Of a DNA stretch of 47,676 nucleotides, positions 1 through 8,130 are shown piece by piece. Numbering within the stretch: position 1 is the first letter of the stretch; each line of letters starts with the position of its first letter. The position numbers and the translations under genes were made by a program. The notes under the pieces were generated by a model. That model made no database searches. It was not told the origin of the DNA and saw nothing but the letters and a program-made list of their open reading frames with translations. Origin of the DNA: Eikenella glucosivorans (GTDB taxonomy: Bacteria > Pseudomonadota > Gammaproteobacteria > Burkholderiales > Neisseriaceae); assembly GCF_016025525.2 (NCBI RefSeq), contig NZ_JACSGR010000004.1, positions 213,835 to 261,510 of the forward strand, in the 5' to 3' direction.

Positions 1-453
1 GGCAGCGGTGTGACCATCACCCCGGCAGGCGGCGGCAGCCCGGTGAGCCTGACGACCGGCGGTTTGGATAACGGCGGTAATAAGATCACCAATGTGGCCA
101 ACGGTACGGATAACACCGATGCGGTGAACGTGGGTCAGCTGAACCAGGCCTTGGGTGCGATCTCGGGTAACAACAATGCCAATATTGTTGCCCTAGACGC
201 CAAAGTAAACGACGTGGCCAACACCGCCAATGCCGGCGTTGCCCAAGCCATCGCCACCGCCGGTTTGCCGCAGGCTTATCTGCCGGGCAAAAACATGGTG
301 GCCGTGGGCGGCGGCTACTATAAAGGCGAAACCGGTTACGCCATCGGATTCTCCACGATTTCCGATAACGGCAACTGGATCATCAAAGCCACCGGCAGCG
401 GCAATTCGCGCGGCAACTTCGGCGGTTCCATCGGCGCCGGATACCAGTGGTAA
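1..453 (+). CDS. Trimeric autotransporter adhesin, C-terminal fragment (5' end outside window)
   Basis: The frame is open from the first base, so only about 150 C-terminal residues are present. The visible part has a YadA-type stalk signature (KITNVANGTDNTDAVNVGQL), a short helical linker, then the YadA membrane anchor: four beta-strands from about AYLPGKNMVAVGGGYY to the terminal GAGYQW. The final aromatic residue is typical of outer-membrane barrels inserted by Bam. In this family three chains form one 12-strand pore that displays a fibrous adhesin at the cell surface. The ligand cannot be inferred because the head lies outside the window. The gene is followed by an inverted DUS pair. Confidence 0.93.
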   Translation, partial: GSGVTITPAGGGSPVSLTTGGLDNGGNKITNVANGTDNTDAVNVGQLNQALGAISGNNNANIVALDAKVNDVANTANAGVAQAIATAGLPQAYLPGKNMVAVGGGYYKGETGYAIGFSTISDNGNWIIKATGSGNSRGNFGGSIGAGYQW

Positions 454-461
454 GCTGAAAG

Positions 462-501
462 AGGCTACCTGAAAATGCAGCAAACGGTTTTCAGGTAGCC
501 T
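462..501 (+). terminator. Inverted DUS pair after the adhesin
   Basis: AGGCTACCTGAAAA and TTTTCAGGTAGCCT are separated by about 12 bases, nine bases after the adhesin stop. They can form a 14-bp stem. It is read here as a terminator that also carries two uptake sites. Confidence 0.6.
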
Positions 502-535
502 AATCGGATTTCTGTAAAACAAGATAAAAGGAAAG

Positions 536-1372
536 ATGATGAAATTTGTTCAATTAGCCGGCCGTATGGCAGCGGTGGCGGCAGCGACGCTCGCCTTGTC
601 AGCCTGTTCTTCTTTGTCGAAAGTGAAAGCAGACGGCACCACCGACGAGCCGGTATGGCCGAAGTGGGACAGCGTTTCGTTTAACAACAAACGCGGCACC
701 TTCCCCGATTTGGGCAGCCTGTCACAAGTGAAGCCGGGCTTGACCAAAGACGAGCTCTACTACCTGCTCGGCCGCCCGCACTACAACGAAGTGTGGCGTC
801 CGCGCGAGTGGAACTACCTGTTCCACTTCCACACTCCCGGCCAAGGCACCAACGGCGTGACCACCTGCCAATTTAAGGTATTGTTCGACAAGAACAGATT
901 CAGCGGCAGCACTTATTGGAAAGCCGTCGATCCGGCTGATGCCACCTGCCCGCCGCAGCCTCAGGCTGCCGCAGCAATGCAGCAACACTACACCTTGAGT
1001 GCAGACGTATTGTTTGCTTTCGACCGCAGCAGCGAGCGCGATTTGCAGCCGCGCGGCCGAGAAGAACTGAGCGAACTGGCCGCCAAACTGAGAAGCTTCG
1101 AGCAGCTCAACAGCATCACCGTTGTCGGCCACACCGATTATTTGGGCTCCGATGCCTACAATCAAACCCTGTCGCAACAGCGTGCCGAAACCGTGCGCCG
1201 CTATTTGGCAGGCGAAGGTTTGCCGGCAGAGAAAATCCGTGCCGTGGGCATGGGTGAGTCCCAGCCGGTGAAACAGTGCGACAACCGCGGCAGCCGCAAC
1301 GAGCTGATTGCCTGCCTGCAACCGAACCGCCGCGTGGAAATCCAAGTGGACGGCTACGGCACCCGGCGCTGA
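536..1372 (+). CDS. OmpA-family lipoprotein with N-terminal BamE/SmpA-like domain
   Basis: The 278-residue protein has a lipoprotein signal with lipobox LSAC (Cys24), so it should be lipidated and envelope-anchored. Residues about 55-125 (LSQVKPGLTKDELYYLLGRPHYNEVW onward) resemble the BamE/SmpA-OmlA fold. Residues about 150-275 form an OmpA C-terminal peptidoglycan-binding domain, with the GHTDYLGSDAYNQTLSQQRAETVRRYL core and the VEIQVDG end. The likely role is tethering the outer membrane to peptidoglycan. ATG ATG at 536/539 follows AAAAGGAAAG, and either could initiate. The exact ortholog is not identified; the two-domain arrangement is clear. Confidence 0.88.
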   Translation: MMKFVQLAGRMAAVAAATLALSACSSLSKVKADGTTDEPVWPKWDSVSFNNKRGTFPDLGSLSQVKPGLTKDELYYLLGRPHYNEVWRPREWNYLFHFHTPGQGTNGVTTCQFKVLFDKNRFSGSTYWKAVDPADATCPPQPQAAAAMQQHYTLSADVLFAFDRSSERDLQPRGREELSELAAKLRSFEQLNSITVVGHTDYLGSDAYNQTLSQQRAETVRRYLAGEGLPAEKIRAVGMGESQPVKQCDNRGSRNELIACLQPNRRVEIQVDGYGTRR

Positions 1373-1419
1373 TTGTTGCTGTTTCAGTTGAAATAAGTGC
1401 CAGGAAGCTGGCAAATGAG

Positions 1420-1446
1420 AACCCTTCTTGTTGAGTAAGAAGGGTT
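1420..1446 (+). terminator. Rho-independent terminator after the OmpA-family gene
   Basis: A perfect 10-bp stem, AACCCTTCTT / AAGAAGGGTT, with a 7-base loop is followed by a T-rich run, 47 bases after the stop. Unlike most terminators in the window it contains no DUS. Confidence 0.7.
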
Positions 1447-1625
1447 TATTTACGTTCGGCGCACAAGCTGGCATAATACTTGCTAGGTAAATCGGTAAGA
1501 TTTTGATACCGGATTACCGTATATTTGCCGCCATGGGCAAATTTCGGTTTGAAGCGTTGCCGGCCGGCAAAGGGAGTGTGATTGCCGGCGGTGATTAATT
1601 TATGTTTACTTGATGAGGGATGAAA

Positions 1626-2033
1626 ATGGCTTTCGTATATTGGACATCTGATTTGGATACAGGTTTTGAAGACATTGATGAACAACACCGCAAATTGGTG
1701 GATTACATCAATCAGCTGTATGAAGCCAAACAAAGCGGCGACCAAGAAGCGATTGAGCGGGAGTTCCAGCATTTGATCGACTACACCATCGAACACTTCA
1801 GCTACGAAGAAATGATGCTGGCTGAAGCACAATACCGCCTGCTGGAGCCGCACAGGAAAGTGCATGAAAACTTCGTGAACAAAATGAGCACCCTGCAAGC
1901 CCGCTACCACAACGGCGATGCCGCCGCGTTGGACGAAGTAATCAATCTGTGCGAAGGCTGGCTGTTCCGCCACATCCGTATCAACGACCACGGCTACATC
2001 GAAAGCGTGAAAGCATCGGGCATCCGCTCTTAA
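1626..2033 (+). CDS. Bacteriohemerythrin
   Basis: This is a small all-helical non-heme diiron O2-binding protein of about 135 residues. Counted from the upstream ATG at 1620, the full ligand set is present at the spacing of the family: His23, His59, Glu63, His78, His82, His118 and Asp123. GAGGG overlaps the ATG at 1620 but lies six bases before the ATG at 1626, so 1626 (MAFVYW) is preferred. Proteins of this family bind or carry oxygen, or sense it when fused to signalling domains; no extra domain is present here. The gene stands alone between two terminators. Confidence 0.93.
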   Translation: MAFVYWTSDLDTGFEDIDEQHRKLVDYINQLYEAKQSGDQEAIEREFQHLIDYTIEHFSYEEMMLAEAQYRLLEPHRKVHENFVNKMSTLQARYHNGDAAALDEVINLCEGWLFRHIRINDHGYIESVKASGIRS

Positions 2034-2053
2034 ACACGGATATTGGCCGTTAA

Positions 2054-2083
2054 AGGCTACCTGAAAATATTTTCAGGTAGCCT
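2054..2083 (+). terminator. Inverted DUS pair after bacteriohemerythrin
   Basis: Two DUS copies face each other with only a two-base gap and are followed by TTTTG. This is the most compact hairpin of its type in the first 10 kb. Confidence 0.65.
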
Positions 2084-2169
2084 TTTGTTTATCCGCAAAC
2101 GAAAGCCGGAAAGGATATATAATCCCGCCACCGCCCGCGCAAACGCGCTCACACATGGAAGGAAAGCTC

Positions 2170-2742
2170 ATGAATCTGCTCGACGATATTCTGCAATTTA
2201 ACAAGCACTTTGTGGAAAGCGGCGAATACATCCAATTTTTCAGCGACAAATACCCCGAGAAAAAACTGGCGATTCTATCTTGCATGGACACCCGCATCAT
2301 GGAGCTGCTGTATGCGGCCATGGGGCTGAAAAACGGCGATGCCAAGGTGATACGCAATGCCGGCGCGGTGGTGTTGCATCCGTGGGGCTCGGTAATGCGC
2401 AGCCTGCTGGTGGCGGTATTTGATTTGAATGTGGAAGAGATTATGGTGGTGGCGCACCACGATTGTGGCATGTGCGGCTTCTCGTCCAAACACCTGCTGG
2501 ATAAAGCCCGTGCCGCCGGCATCTCGGATGAAAGCATCAACACCTTGCGCCACGCCGGTATCGATTTGGACGGCTGGCTCACCGGTTTCGATAATGCCGA
2601 CGACAGCGTGCGGCATACGGTGCAGATGATTCGCCAGCATCCCTTGATGCCGGATCACGTTGCCGTGCACGGCATGGTCATCCACCCGACCACCGGCAAA
2701 TTGACCCTGGTGGTCAATGGTAATGAGGCAGATGCAGGGTAG
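2170..2742 (+). CDS. Beta-class carbonic anhydrase family protein
   Basis: The 190-residue protein carries the beta-carbonic anhydrase zinc site. Cys38-x-Asp40-x-Arg42 (SCMDTR) contains the Asp-Arg dyad, and His96-x2-Cys99 (HHDC) completes the metal ligands. Enzymes of this class interconvert CO2 and bicarbonate, which matters for a capnophilic oral organism. An ATG at 2155 is in frame, but GGAAGGAAA sits just before the ATG at 2170, so 2170 is chosen. It is shorter than CynT/Can and matches the compact type II/III-like subgroup. No neighbouring gene suggests a more specific role. Confidence 0.88.
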   Translation: MNLLDDILQFNKHFVESGEYIQFFSDKYPEKKLAILSCMDTRIMELLYAAMGLKNGDAKVIRNAGAVVLHPWGSVMRSLLVAVFDLNVEEIMVVAHHDCGMCGFSSKHLLDKARAAGISDESINTLRHAGIDLDGWLTGFDNADDSVRHTVQMIRQHPLMPDHVAVHGMVIHPTTGKLTLVVNGNEADAG

Positions 2743-2913
2743 AGGGTTCTGTGTCGGTTGATCATGTGGTTTGGCAGAAAGGCGGCTTTGGCTGCTTCAA
2801 AATATTATTTTGATTTTGCCGGGGCCTGTGTTTTCAGGTAGCCTATTTGTGCTTATGAATAAATCAGATAGATGATATTTGCACGAAAACAGCAATATTT
2901 TTGTAGAAATGGC

Positions 2914-2942
2914 TTGACTCAAATTGCAAGGCTATCTATAAT
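2914..2942 (+). promoter_or_regulatory. Sigma70 promoter of the tRNA-Arg/tRNA-Glu unit
   Basis: TTGACT (2914-2919), a 17-base spacer and TATAAT (2937-2942) form a near-consensus promoter ending 15 bases before the first tRNA. Confidence 0.85.
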
Positions 2943-2957
2943 TCAAAACTTCACAGC

Positions 2958-3034
2958 GCACCCGTAGCTCAGTTGGATAGAGTATCTGGCTACGAACCAG
3001 AGGGTCGGGCGTTCGAATCGCTCCGGGTGCGCCA
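2958..3034 (+). tRNA. tRNA-Arg (anticodon ACG)
   Basis: A full cloverleaf of 77 bases including an encoded CCA. The acceptor GCACCCG pairs with CGGGTGC, the anticodon loop is CTACGAA between TCTGG and CCAGA, and the T-loop is TTCGAAT. The A34 of ACG is the base that TadA normally converts to inosine to read CGU/CGC/CGA. Confidence 0.97.
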
Positions 3035-3039
3035 ATTAT

Positions 3040-3114
3040 GCGCCCATCGTCTAGCGGTTAGGACATCGCCCTTTCACGGCGGTAACGGGGGTTCGATTCC
3101 CCCTGGGCGTGCCA
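3040..3114 (+). tRNA. tRNA-Glu (anticodon TTC)
   Basis: A cloverleaf of 75 bases with encoded CCA. The acceptor GCGCCCA pairs with TGGGCGT, leaving a G-U first pair. The anticodon loop CTTTCAC gives TTC, and the T-arm GGGGG-TTCGATT-CCCCC is perfect. It starts five bases after tRNA-Arg and shares its promoter. Confidence 0.96.
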
Positions 3115-3174
3115 AGATTCGAAGGTTCAGTTGATTCTGGGCTTTGGAAAAATAAAAAAGATAAATTTTTGATT

Positions 3175-3207
3175 AAAGCTTAATTCTGGAACACGGAATT
3201 AAGCTTT
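3175..3207 (+). terminator. Terminator of the tRNA unit
   Basis: AAAGCTTAATTC and GAATTAAGCTTT form a perfect 12-bp stem with an 8-9 base loop, followed by TTTG. It lies 60 bases after tRNA-Glu. Confidence 0.8.
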
Positions 3208-3294
3208 TTGTTTATTTGTTTGATCTTAAGCGCGCTATCCAAATAATCTTTATATTACATCCCTACTAATCATATCCGCACTATTTCAACCTCA

Positions 3295-3320
3295 TTGAAG
3301 CTTACGTTTTCAGGTAGCCT
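3295..3320 (+). repeat. Short DUS-linked repeat (copy A)
   Basis: TTGAAGCTTACG is joined to TTTTCAGGTAGCCT just before the ABC transporter gene. It is the minimal form of the DUS-linked element seen more fully elsewhere. Confidence 0.6.
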
Positions 3321-3325
3321 CTGTC

Positions 3326-5065
3326 GTGAACACCCTCCGCCGTTTCCTCCGCCTTGCCGCCCCGTTTTGGTTTGCCCGCTGCCAGTGGCGCGAATGGCTG
3401 CTGTTGGCCGCCGTGGTCGGCTGCTCGCTCGCCATCGTGCGCGTGGGTGTGCTGATTACCGAGTGGAACAAAACGTTTTACGATGCGCTGGCCGCCTTCG
3501 ACGGTGCCGCCATGCCCGCGCTGGTGGGCGAATTTTTGCTGTATATCACGCTGGTTACAGCGTTTGTGGCGTTCGGCAACTGGCTGCGTAAAATCCTGCT
3601 GTTCCGCTGGCGCAGCCACCTCACGCAGCAGTTCCAGCGGCAATGGCTCGGCCGCAGCCGCCACTACCGATTGCAACTGCAAGCCGGCGGTGAACCGGAC
3701 AACCCCGACCAGCGCATTGCCGAAGACATCTTCCTGCTGTCGGAAAAAAGTATTGATTTGTTCAAATATTTCATCATGAACGCTGCCAAACTCGGCGCGT
3801 TCGTGGTCATCCTGTGGCAGCTCTCCGGCGTGCAAACCTTCCGAATCTTCGGGCAAAGCATCACGATACATGGTTATTTGGTGTGGGTGGCGCTGGCCTA
3901 CTCGGCAGCCTGCACCCTGGTTACCCACCTCATTGGCCGCAAACTCCAACCGCTCAACGTGGAACGCCAGCACCGCGAAGCCGACTACCGCGCCACCCTG
4001 TTGCGCGTGCGCGACCACGCCGAGCAAATCGCGCTGTATCGCGGCGAAAATGCCGAGCAAGGCCGCCTGAACCGCCGCTTTGAAGCCGTGCGGCAAAACT
4101 GGCGCGAACTCATCGGCCGCGAGCTGCGGCTGGAAACCTTTTCCGCCGCCTACCTGCGCCTGTCCATGTTCATCCCCATCATCGCCACGCTGCCCATGTA
4201 TCTGGCGCACACGCTCACTTTCGGCGACATGATGAAGGCACGCAGCGCGTTTTCCAACGTGCAGGACGGCTTCGGCTGGTTTATGGATTACTACAAACGC
4301 ATCATCGAATGGGCATCGGTGGTGGAACGTTTGGCGGGTTTTCAGGTAGCCTTAAACGCGCTGGACAACACGCCGGACAACGCACCGGATAACGCGCCGC
4401 AAAAGCAGCCTGCACATCCTGAACACGGCGGACACGCGGAACACGGCCATGCCGCCCGGCTCGAAGTGGACGACCTTACCCTGCACACCGCCGACGGCCG
4501 CACCCTGCTGCACGGTTTGTCGCTCGCCGCCCGCGCGCCCGAATGGCTGCTGCTCGAAGGCCGCAGCGGCATCGGCAAATCCACCCTGCTGCGCACGCTG
4601 GCCGGGCTGTGGCCGTATTACCAAGGCCGCTTCGCCATTCAAGGCCGCAGCCTGTTCCTGCCGCAACGCCCCTACCTGCCGCACGACAGCCTGCGCAACG
4701 TGCTCGCCTACCCATACGCCGCCGCGCCCGATAACGCCTCCGTTGCCGCCGTGCTGACCCAAGTCGGCCTGTCGCGCCTGCTCGCGCTCGACCCCGATGC
4801 CGAACACGAGTGGCACAAAACACTCTCTGGTGGCGAACAACAGCGGCTCAGCCTCGCCCGCGCCCTGCTGCACCGCCCCGATGTATTGTTCCTTGACGAA
4901 GCCACCAACCAGTTGGACGACACATCCGCCGCCGAAGTCATGCGCACGCTGCGCCGCGAATTGCCCGATGCGCTGTGCGTGGGCATCAGCCATCAGGCGG
5001 TGATTCAGGAAATGTTCGGGCGGAAGGCGGATTTGGCGCGGTTTGCAGCGGCGGGGGAAGGCTGA
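3326..5065 (+). CDS. ABC transporter, fused permease and ATPase (SbmA/BacA-like, YddA type)
   Basis: The 579-residue half-transporter has an N-terminal membrane domain (about residues 1-330) of the SbmA/BacA-like ABC_membrane_2 type and a C-terminal ATPase. Walker A is GRSGIGKS (412-419), the signature is LSGGEQQ (500-506), and Walker B with the catalytic Glu is VLFLDEA (520-526). Relatives act as homodimers in the inner membrane; substrates include peptides and cobalamin in some cases and are unknown here. GTG at 3326 is the first usable start, abutting repeat copy A, with no clear ribosome site. A DUS at 4339-4352 and a low-complexity DNxPDNAPDNAP stretch lie in the linker between the domains. 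Confidence 0.88.
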   Translation: MNTLRRFLRLAAPFWFARCQWREWLLLAAVVGCSLAIVRVGVLITEWNKTFYDALAAFDGAAMPALVGEFLLYITLVTAFVAFGNWLRKILLFRWRSHLTQQFQRQWLGRSRHYRLQLQAGGEPDNPDQRIAEDIFLLSEKSIDLFKYFIMNAAKLGAFVVILWQLSGVQTFRIFGQSITIHGYLVWVALAYSAACTLVTHLIGRKLQPLNVERQHREADYRATLLRVRDHAEQIALYRGENAEQGRLNRRFEAVRQNWRELIGRELRLETFSAAYLRLSMFIPIIATLPMYLAHTLTFGDMMKARSAFSNVQDGFGWFMDYYKRIIEWASVVERLAGFQVALNALDNTPDNAPDNAPQKQPAHPEHGGHAEHGHAARLEVDDLTLHTADGRTLLHGLSLAARAPEWLLLEGRSGIGKSTLLRTLAGLWPYYQGRFAIQGRSLFLPQRPYLPHDSLRNVLAYPYAAAPDNASVAAVLTQVGLSRLLALDPDAEHEWHKTLSGGEQQRLSLARALLHRPDVLFLDEATNQLDDTSAAEVMRTLRRELPDALCVGISHQAVIQEMFGRKADLARFAAAGEG

Positions 5066-5070
5066 GGGTT

Positions 5071-5136
5071 TTAGTTTCGCAGAAACGCACTGCGTTTGTT
5101 TTAACTTCGTTGAAGCTTAACGTTTTCAGGTAGCCT
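5071..5136 (+). repeat. DUS-linked repeat element (copy B)
   Basis: Shows TTAGTTTCGCAGAAACGC at one end, then TTAACTTCGTTGAAGCTTAACG and a terminal DUS. It begins five bases after the ABC transporter stop. Confidence 0.75.
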
Positions 5137-5197
5137 TCCGGCCGCTTCTGGCTACCTAAAAAACATCGGCTTTAATCAAGCAGCAATTATTTGGCTT

Positions 5198-5239
5198 ATT
5201 TTCAGGTAGCCTGTTGAAGAAAGGGGAGGCTATCTGAAA
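5198..5239 (+). terminator. Imperfect inverted DUS pair
   Basis: TTTTCAGGTAGCCT faces AGGCTATCTGAAAA, which has one substitution (TAT for TAC) that weakens the uptake site but keeps a G-U pair in RNA. The rest of 5240-5376, up to the dapA promoter, holds nothing I recognise. Confidence 0.45.
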
Positions 5240-5352
5240 ATATTTCCAATCCGAACCGCCGCCCGGAATCACTTGCCCGGCCATAGGGATAGCCGTGGCG
5301 CGGTACAGCCTGGCAGAAGCTGCCTTTGGCCGAGTTTTAAACTGTGCAATAT

Positions 5353-5382
5353 TTCGCACAAGCCGGGAAAATAGGCTACAAT
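5353..5382 (+). promoter_or_regulatory. Probable dapA-bamC promoter
   Basis: TACAAT at 5377-5382 is a good -10 box. TTCGCA 18 bases upstream matches the -35 box at four of six bases. It lies 40 bases before the dapA start. Confidence 0.45.
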
Positions 5383-5421
5383 CGCCCCGTTTCAGACCAT
5401 CCAGAAGTAAAGGTTTACGCC

Positions 5422-6297
5422 ATGCTAACAGGCAGTATCGTCGCCATCATCACCCCGATGCGTGAAGATGGCAGCGTCCATTACGAACAATTCCGGCGCC
5501 TGATTGATTGGCACGTTGCCAACGGTACCGACGGCATCGTGGCCGTGGGCACCACCGGCGAGAGCGCCACCTTGAGCGTGCCGGAGAAGATTGAAGTGAT
5601 TGAAGCGGCCATCCGTTTTGCCGACGGCCGCATTCCCGTAATCGCCGGCACTGGCACCAACAGCACCGCCGATGCCATCGCGCTCTCCCGCGCCGTGGCC
5701 GGTAGCGGCGCTTATGCCACGCTGTCGGTGGTGCCGTATTACAACAAGCCGCCGCAGGAAGGCATCTACCGCCATTTTGCCGCCATCGCCGAAGCCGCCG
5801 ACATCCCCATGATCGTATACAACGTGCCCGGTCGCACAGTGGTGAGCATGGGCAACGATATCGTGCTGCGGCTGGCTGAAATCCCGAATATCATCGGCAT
5901 TAAAGAAGCCAGCGGCAACATCGGCAGCCAAATCGATTTGATCAACCGCGTGCCCGAAGGCTTTGCCGTGTATTCCGGCGACGACCCCACCGGCATGGCC
6001 GCCATGCTGTGCGGCGCCCACGGCGTGATCACCGTGGCTGGCAACGTGGCGCCCAAACTGTTTGCCGATATGTGCCGTGCCGCGCTGGCCGGCAATCTGG
6101 CAGAAGCCCGCGCGCTGAACGCCAAGCTGGTGCCGCTGTACCGCGAAATGTTCTGCGAGCCCAGCCCCGCTGCGCCGAAATGGGCGCTAGAAAAACTCGG
6201 CCTGTGCGGCCGCTCTGTGCGCCTGCCGATGATGCCGCTGAGCGAAGCCGGACAGGCGCGCGTGGCCGCCACCCTGCAGGATCTGCAACTGATTTAA
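5422..6297 (+). CDS. dapA: 4-hydroxy-tetrahydrodipicolinate synthase
   Basis: The enzyme condenses pyruvate with aspartate semialdehyde, the first committed step of lysine and meso-diaminopimelate synthesis in the cytoplasm. From ATG 5422 it is 291 residues, the normal length, starting MLTGSIVAIITPM. The Schiff-base lysine is Lys161 in GIKEASGN, the same position as in E. coli. GTTGES (substrate carboxylate loop) and the YNVPGRT motif are present. Open frame continues upstream to 5344, but that part lies over the promoter and is not conserved. bamC follows after 28 bases, as in E. coli, so the two are probably co-transcribed. Confidence 0.98.
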   Translation: MLTGSIVAIITPMREDGSVHYEQFRRLIDWHVANGTDGIVAVGTTGESATLSVPEKIEVIEAAIRFADGRIPVIAGTGTNSTADAIALSRAVAGSGAYATLSVVPYYNKPPQEGIYRHFAAIAEAADIPMIVYNVPGRTVVSMGNDIVLRLAEIPNIIGIKEASGNIGSQIDLINRVPEGFAVYSGDDPTGMAAMLCGAHGVITVAGNVAPKLFADMCRAALAGNLAEARALNAKLVPLYREMFCEPSPAAPKWALEKLGLCGRSVRLPMMPLSEAGQARVAATLQDLQLI

Positions 6298-6325
6298 CCC
6301 AAGTTCCACATCAAAGGATTGCTGT

Positions 6326-7456
6326 ATGAATGTATACAAACTGCCCGCCGCTTTGCTGATGGCCGGCTTCTTGGCTGCCTGCGCCTCCAAAAGCAGCGAA
6401 GCGCCCAAGCTGGATTACCAAACCGAAAACCGCAAGGTAGTCAATCTGGAAGTGCCGCCCGATTTGGACAACCCCGGCCAAGGCAACGCCTACAGCCTGC
6501 CGGCCGGAGGCGCGGTGCGCGCTTCCGACGTGGCCCGCAGCCGACAGGCCGCCGCCAACCGCCCCGGCACTCCGGTGCTGGCCGAAGTGAAAAACGTAAC
6601 CATCCAGCGCGAGGGCAGCGACCGCTGGCTGAACATCGCCAACAAAAACCCCTCTGAAGTGTGGCCGCTGTTGCATGCCTTCTGGCAAGAGCAGGGTTTT
6701 GTGATCGCTCGCGAAGAGCCGGGCATCGGCCTGATGGAAACCGATTGGGCGGAAAACCGCGCCAAGCTGCCGCAAGACGGCCTGCGCCGCTTGTTTGAGC
6801 GCGTCGGCCTCGGTGGCGTGTATTCCACCGGCGAGCGCGACAAATTCACCATCCGCCTCGAACGCAACAGCAAAGGCGGCACCGACGTATTCTTCACCCA
6901 CCGCGGCATGAAGGAAACCTACGCCGACCGCAACAAAGACACCACCATGTGGCAGCCATCCGCCCGCGACACCGATTTGGAAGCCGCTCTGCTCGGCCGC
7001 TTTATGCAGTATCTGGGCGCCGATGAGCAGCAAATCGAACAGGCGCTGAAACAACAGCAGGCCACCTCTGCCCGCAGCGGCGATTTGGCCACCCTGCAAA
7101 ACGGCCAGCTCACCCTGCGCGGCGACCAGGCGCGCAACTGGCGCCGCGTCGGCCTCGCGCTCGACCGCATCGGCCTGAACGTAACCGGCGAAAACACCCA
7201 GCGCCAGGCCTATCTGGTGCAGGTTGCCCCGGCCGAGGGCGAAGCCGTGCGCACCGAGAAACCGGGCTTCTTCGGCCGCCTGTTCGGCCGCAGCAGCAAG
7301 CCTGCCGAGCCGCAGGCGCAGCCCGAATTCGTGGTGGTGGTGCAGCCGCAGGGTAACAATGCCAGCCAGCTGCTTTTGGCCAACAAAGACGGCTCGCCCT
7401 ACCAAGGCGGCGATGCGCAATCCTGGCTGACCCGCCTGTATAACGAGTTGCGCTAA
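6326..7456 (+). CDS. bamC: Outer membrane assembly lipoprotein BamC (NlpB/DapX)
   Basis: The 376-residue lipoprotein has lipobox LAAC (Cys19), followed by an unstructured segment with the VVNLEVPPDLD motif that BamC uses to bind BamD. Two helix-grip domains follow (about 90-210 and 215-376). It is an accessory subunit of the Bam complex that inserts beta-barrels into the outer membrane. AAAGGA precedes the ATG. It lies directly behind dapA, the arrangement that gave it the old name dapX. It is slightly longer than the E. coli protein because of a Gly/Arg/Ser-rich insert near residue 315. Confidence 0.95.
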   Translation: MNVYKLPAALLMAGFLAACASKSSEAPKLDYQTENRKVVNLEVPPDLDNPGQGNAYSLPAGGAVRASDVARSRQAAANRPGTPVLAEVKNVTIQREGSDRWLNIANKNPSEVWPLLHAFWQEQGFVIAREEPGIGLMETDWAENRAKLPQDGLRRLFERVGLGGVYSTGERDKFTIRLERNSKGGTDVFFTHRGMKETYADRNKDTTMWQPSARDTDLEAALLGRFMQYLGADEQQIEQALKQQQATSARSGDLATLQNGQLTLRGDQARNWRRVGLALDRIGLNVTGENTQRQAYLVQVAPAEGEAVRTEKPGFFGRLFGRSSKPAEPQAQPEFVVVVQPQGNNASQLLLANKDGSPYQGGDAQSWLTRLYNELR

Positions 7457-7467
7457 GCGTGATTGAG

Positions 7468-7501
7468 AAACAGCCTTTAATGCCCGTTAAAGGCTGTTTT
7501 T
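7468..7501 (+). terminator. Terminator of dapA-bamC
   Basis: AAACAGCCTTTAA and TTAAAGGCTGTTT form a perfect 13-bp stem with a 6-base loop and a TTTTT tail, 11 bases after the bamC stop. Confidence 0.85.
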
Positions 7502-7516
7502 GTATTTGCCGCATAG

Positions 7517-7643
7517 AGGCTACCTGAAATTTTGCTCCGACTGTTTTAACTACGTTGAAGCTTGCGCTTTAGCTTCGCAGAAACGCCGCCTTGGCTTCGC
7601 CAAGACATCGTTTTCAGGTAGCCTCTGCGGTTTTCAGGTAGCC
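7517..7643 (+). repeat. DUS-linked repeat element (copy C), long form
   Basis: A DUS at 7517-7530 is followed by TTTTAACTACGTTGAAGCTTGCGC, then TTAGCTTCGCAGAAACGC, an inner hairpin CTTGGCTTCGCCAAG, and two further DUS copies at about 7611-7643. Together with the terminator it fills most of the 400-base gap between bamC and the next gene. Confidence 0.75.
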
Positions 7644-7689
7644 GTCATGCCCGGCAAGCCGCTGCGCCAAACAAAAAGCGGCAAAGAAC

Positions 7690-7698
7690 TGCTACAAT
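7690..7698 (+). promoter_or_regulatory. Extended -10 promoter for the rdgB unit
   Basis: TGCTACAAT is an extended -10 motif about 155 bases before the small membrane protein gene. No convincing -35 box is visible. Confidence 0.4.
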
Positions 7699-7854
7699 AC
7701 GTCGCTTGCAGGGCTCCGAAATAAGCTTTTCCCGACTTTGTTTTGGGCAGCCGGAAGGCTACCTGAAAATCAAAATAGGGTTGCAACCCGTTCACAAACA
7801 TTTCAAATCTTCGGGGGAACGCCGCAACCAGCTCCCCCGTTTTCCAGTTCCGTC

Positions 7855-8130
7855 ATGAATAATCCCCGCCGCTATCTCAAACTCACCGCGCTGTTCACTA
7901 TTCTCTTTATTCTCTTGCTGTTGCTGGGCAACTGCCTGATTATCCTGCGTTATATTCCTGCCGCTGTTGCTTCGTTCGTGGCTGCTTTCCTGTGCGTGGC
8001 CGGGCAGATGATGGCGCTGGGCAAGTATCTGCGCCAGAAGCAGCTGGCCGTTTTGCAGGCGCAGGCCGCGCAAAGTGCAAATACAGCAACAGCAACGGAA
8101 AACGCAGCAGAAACAAAGGATGCACCATGA
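7855..8130 (+). CDS. Small membrane protein of unknown function
   Basis: The 91-residue protein starts MNNPRRYLKL and has two hydrophobic segments (about 9-31 and 34-56), then a Gln/Ala-rich cytoplasmic tail. I do not recognise a family. Frame continues upstream to 7738, but that part overlaps a DUS and the leader; ATG 7855 begins right at the charged N-terminus of the first membrane helix. Its stop codon overlaps the rdgB start (ATGA), so the two are translationally coupled. Confidence 0.7.
   Translation: MNNPRRYLKLTALFTILFILLLLLGNCLIILRYIPAAVASFVAAFLCVAGQMMALGKYLRQKQLAVLQAQAAQSANTATATENAAETKDAP

Noticed and set aside
1446..1991. 181-codon minus-strand frame opposite bacteriohemerythrin
   Set aside because: It mirrors a gene with a complete set of iron ligands and has no ribosome site or known motif.
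3302..4210. 302-codon minus-strand frame opposite the ABC transporter
   Set aside because: Shadow of a gene with intact Walker and signature motifs; no start signal.
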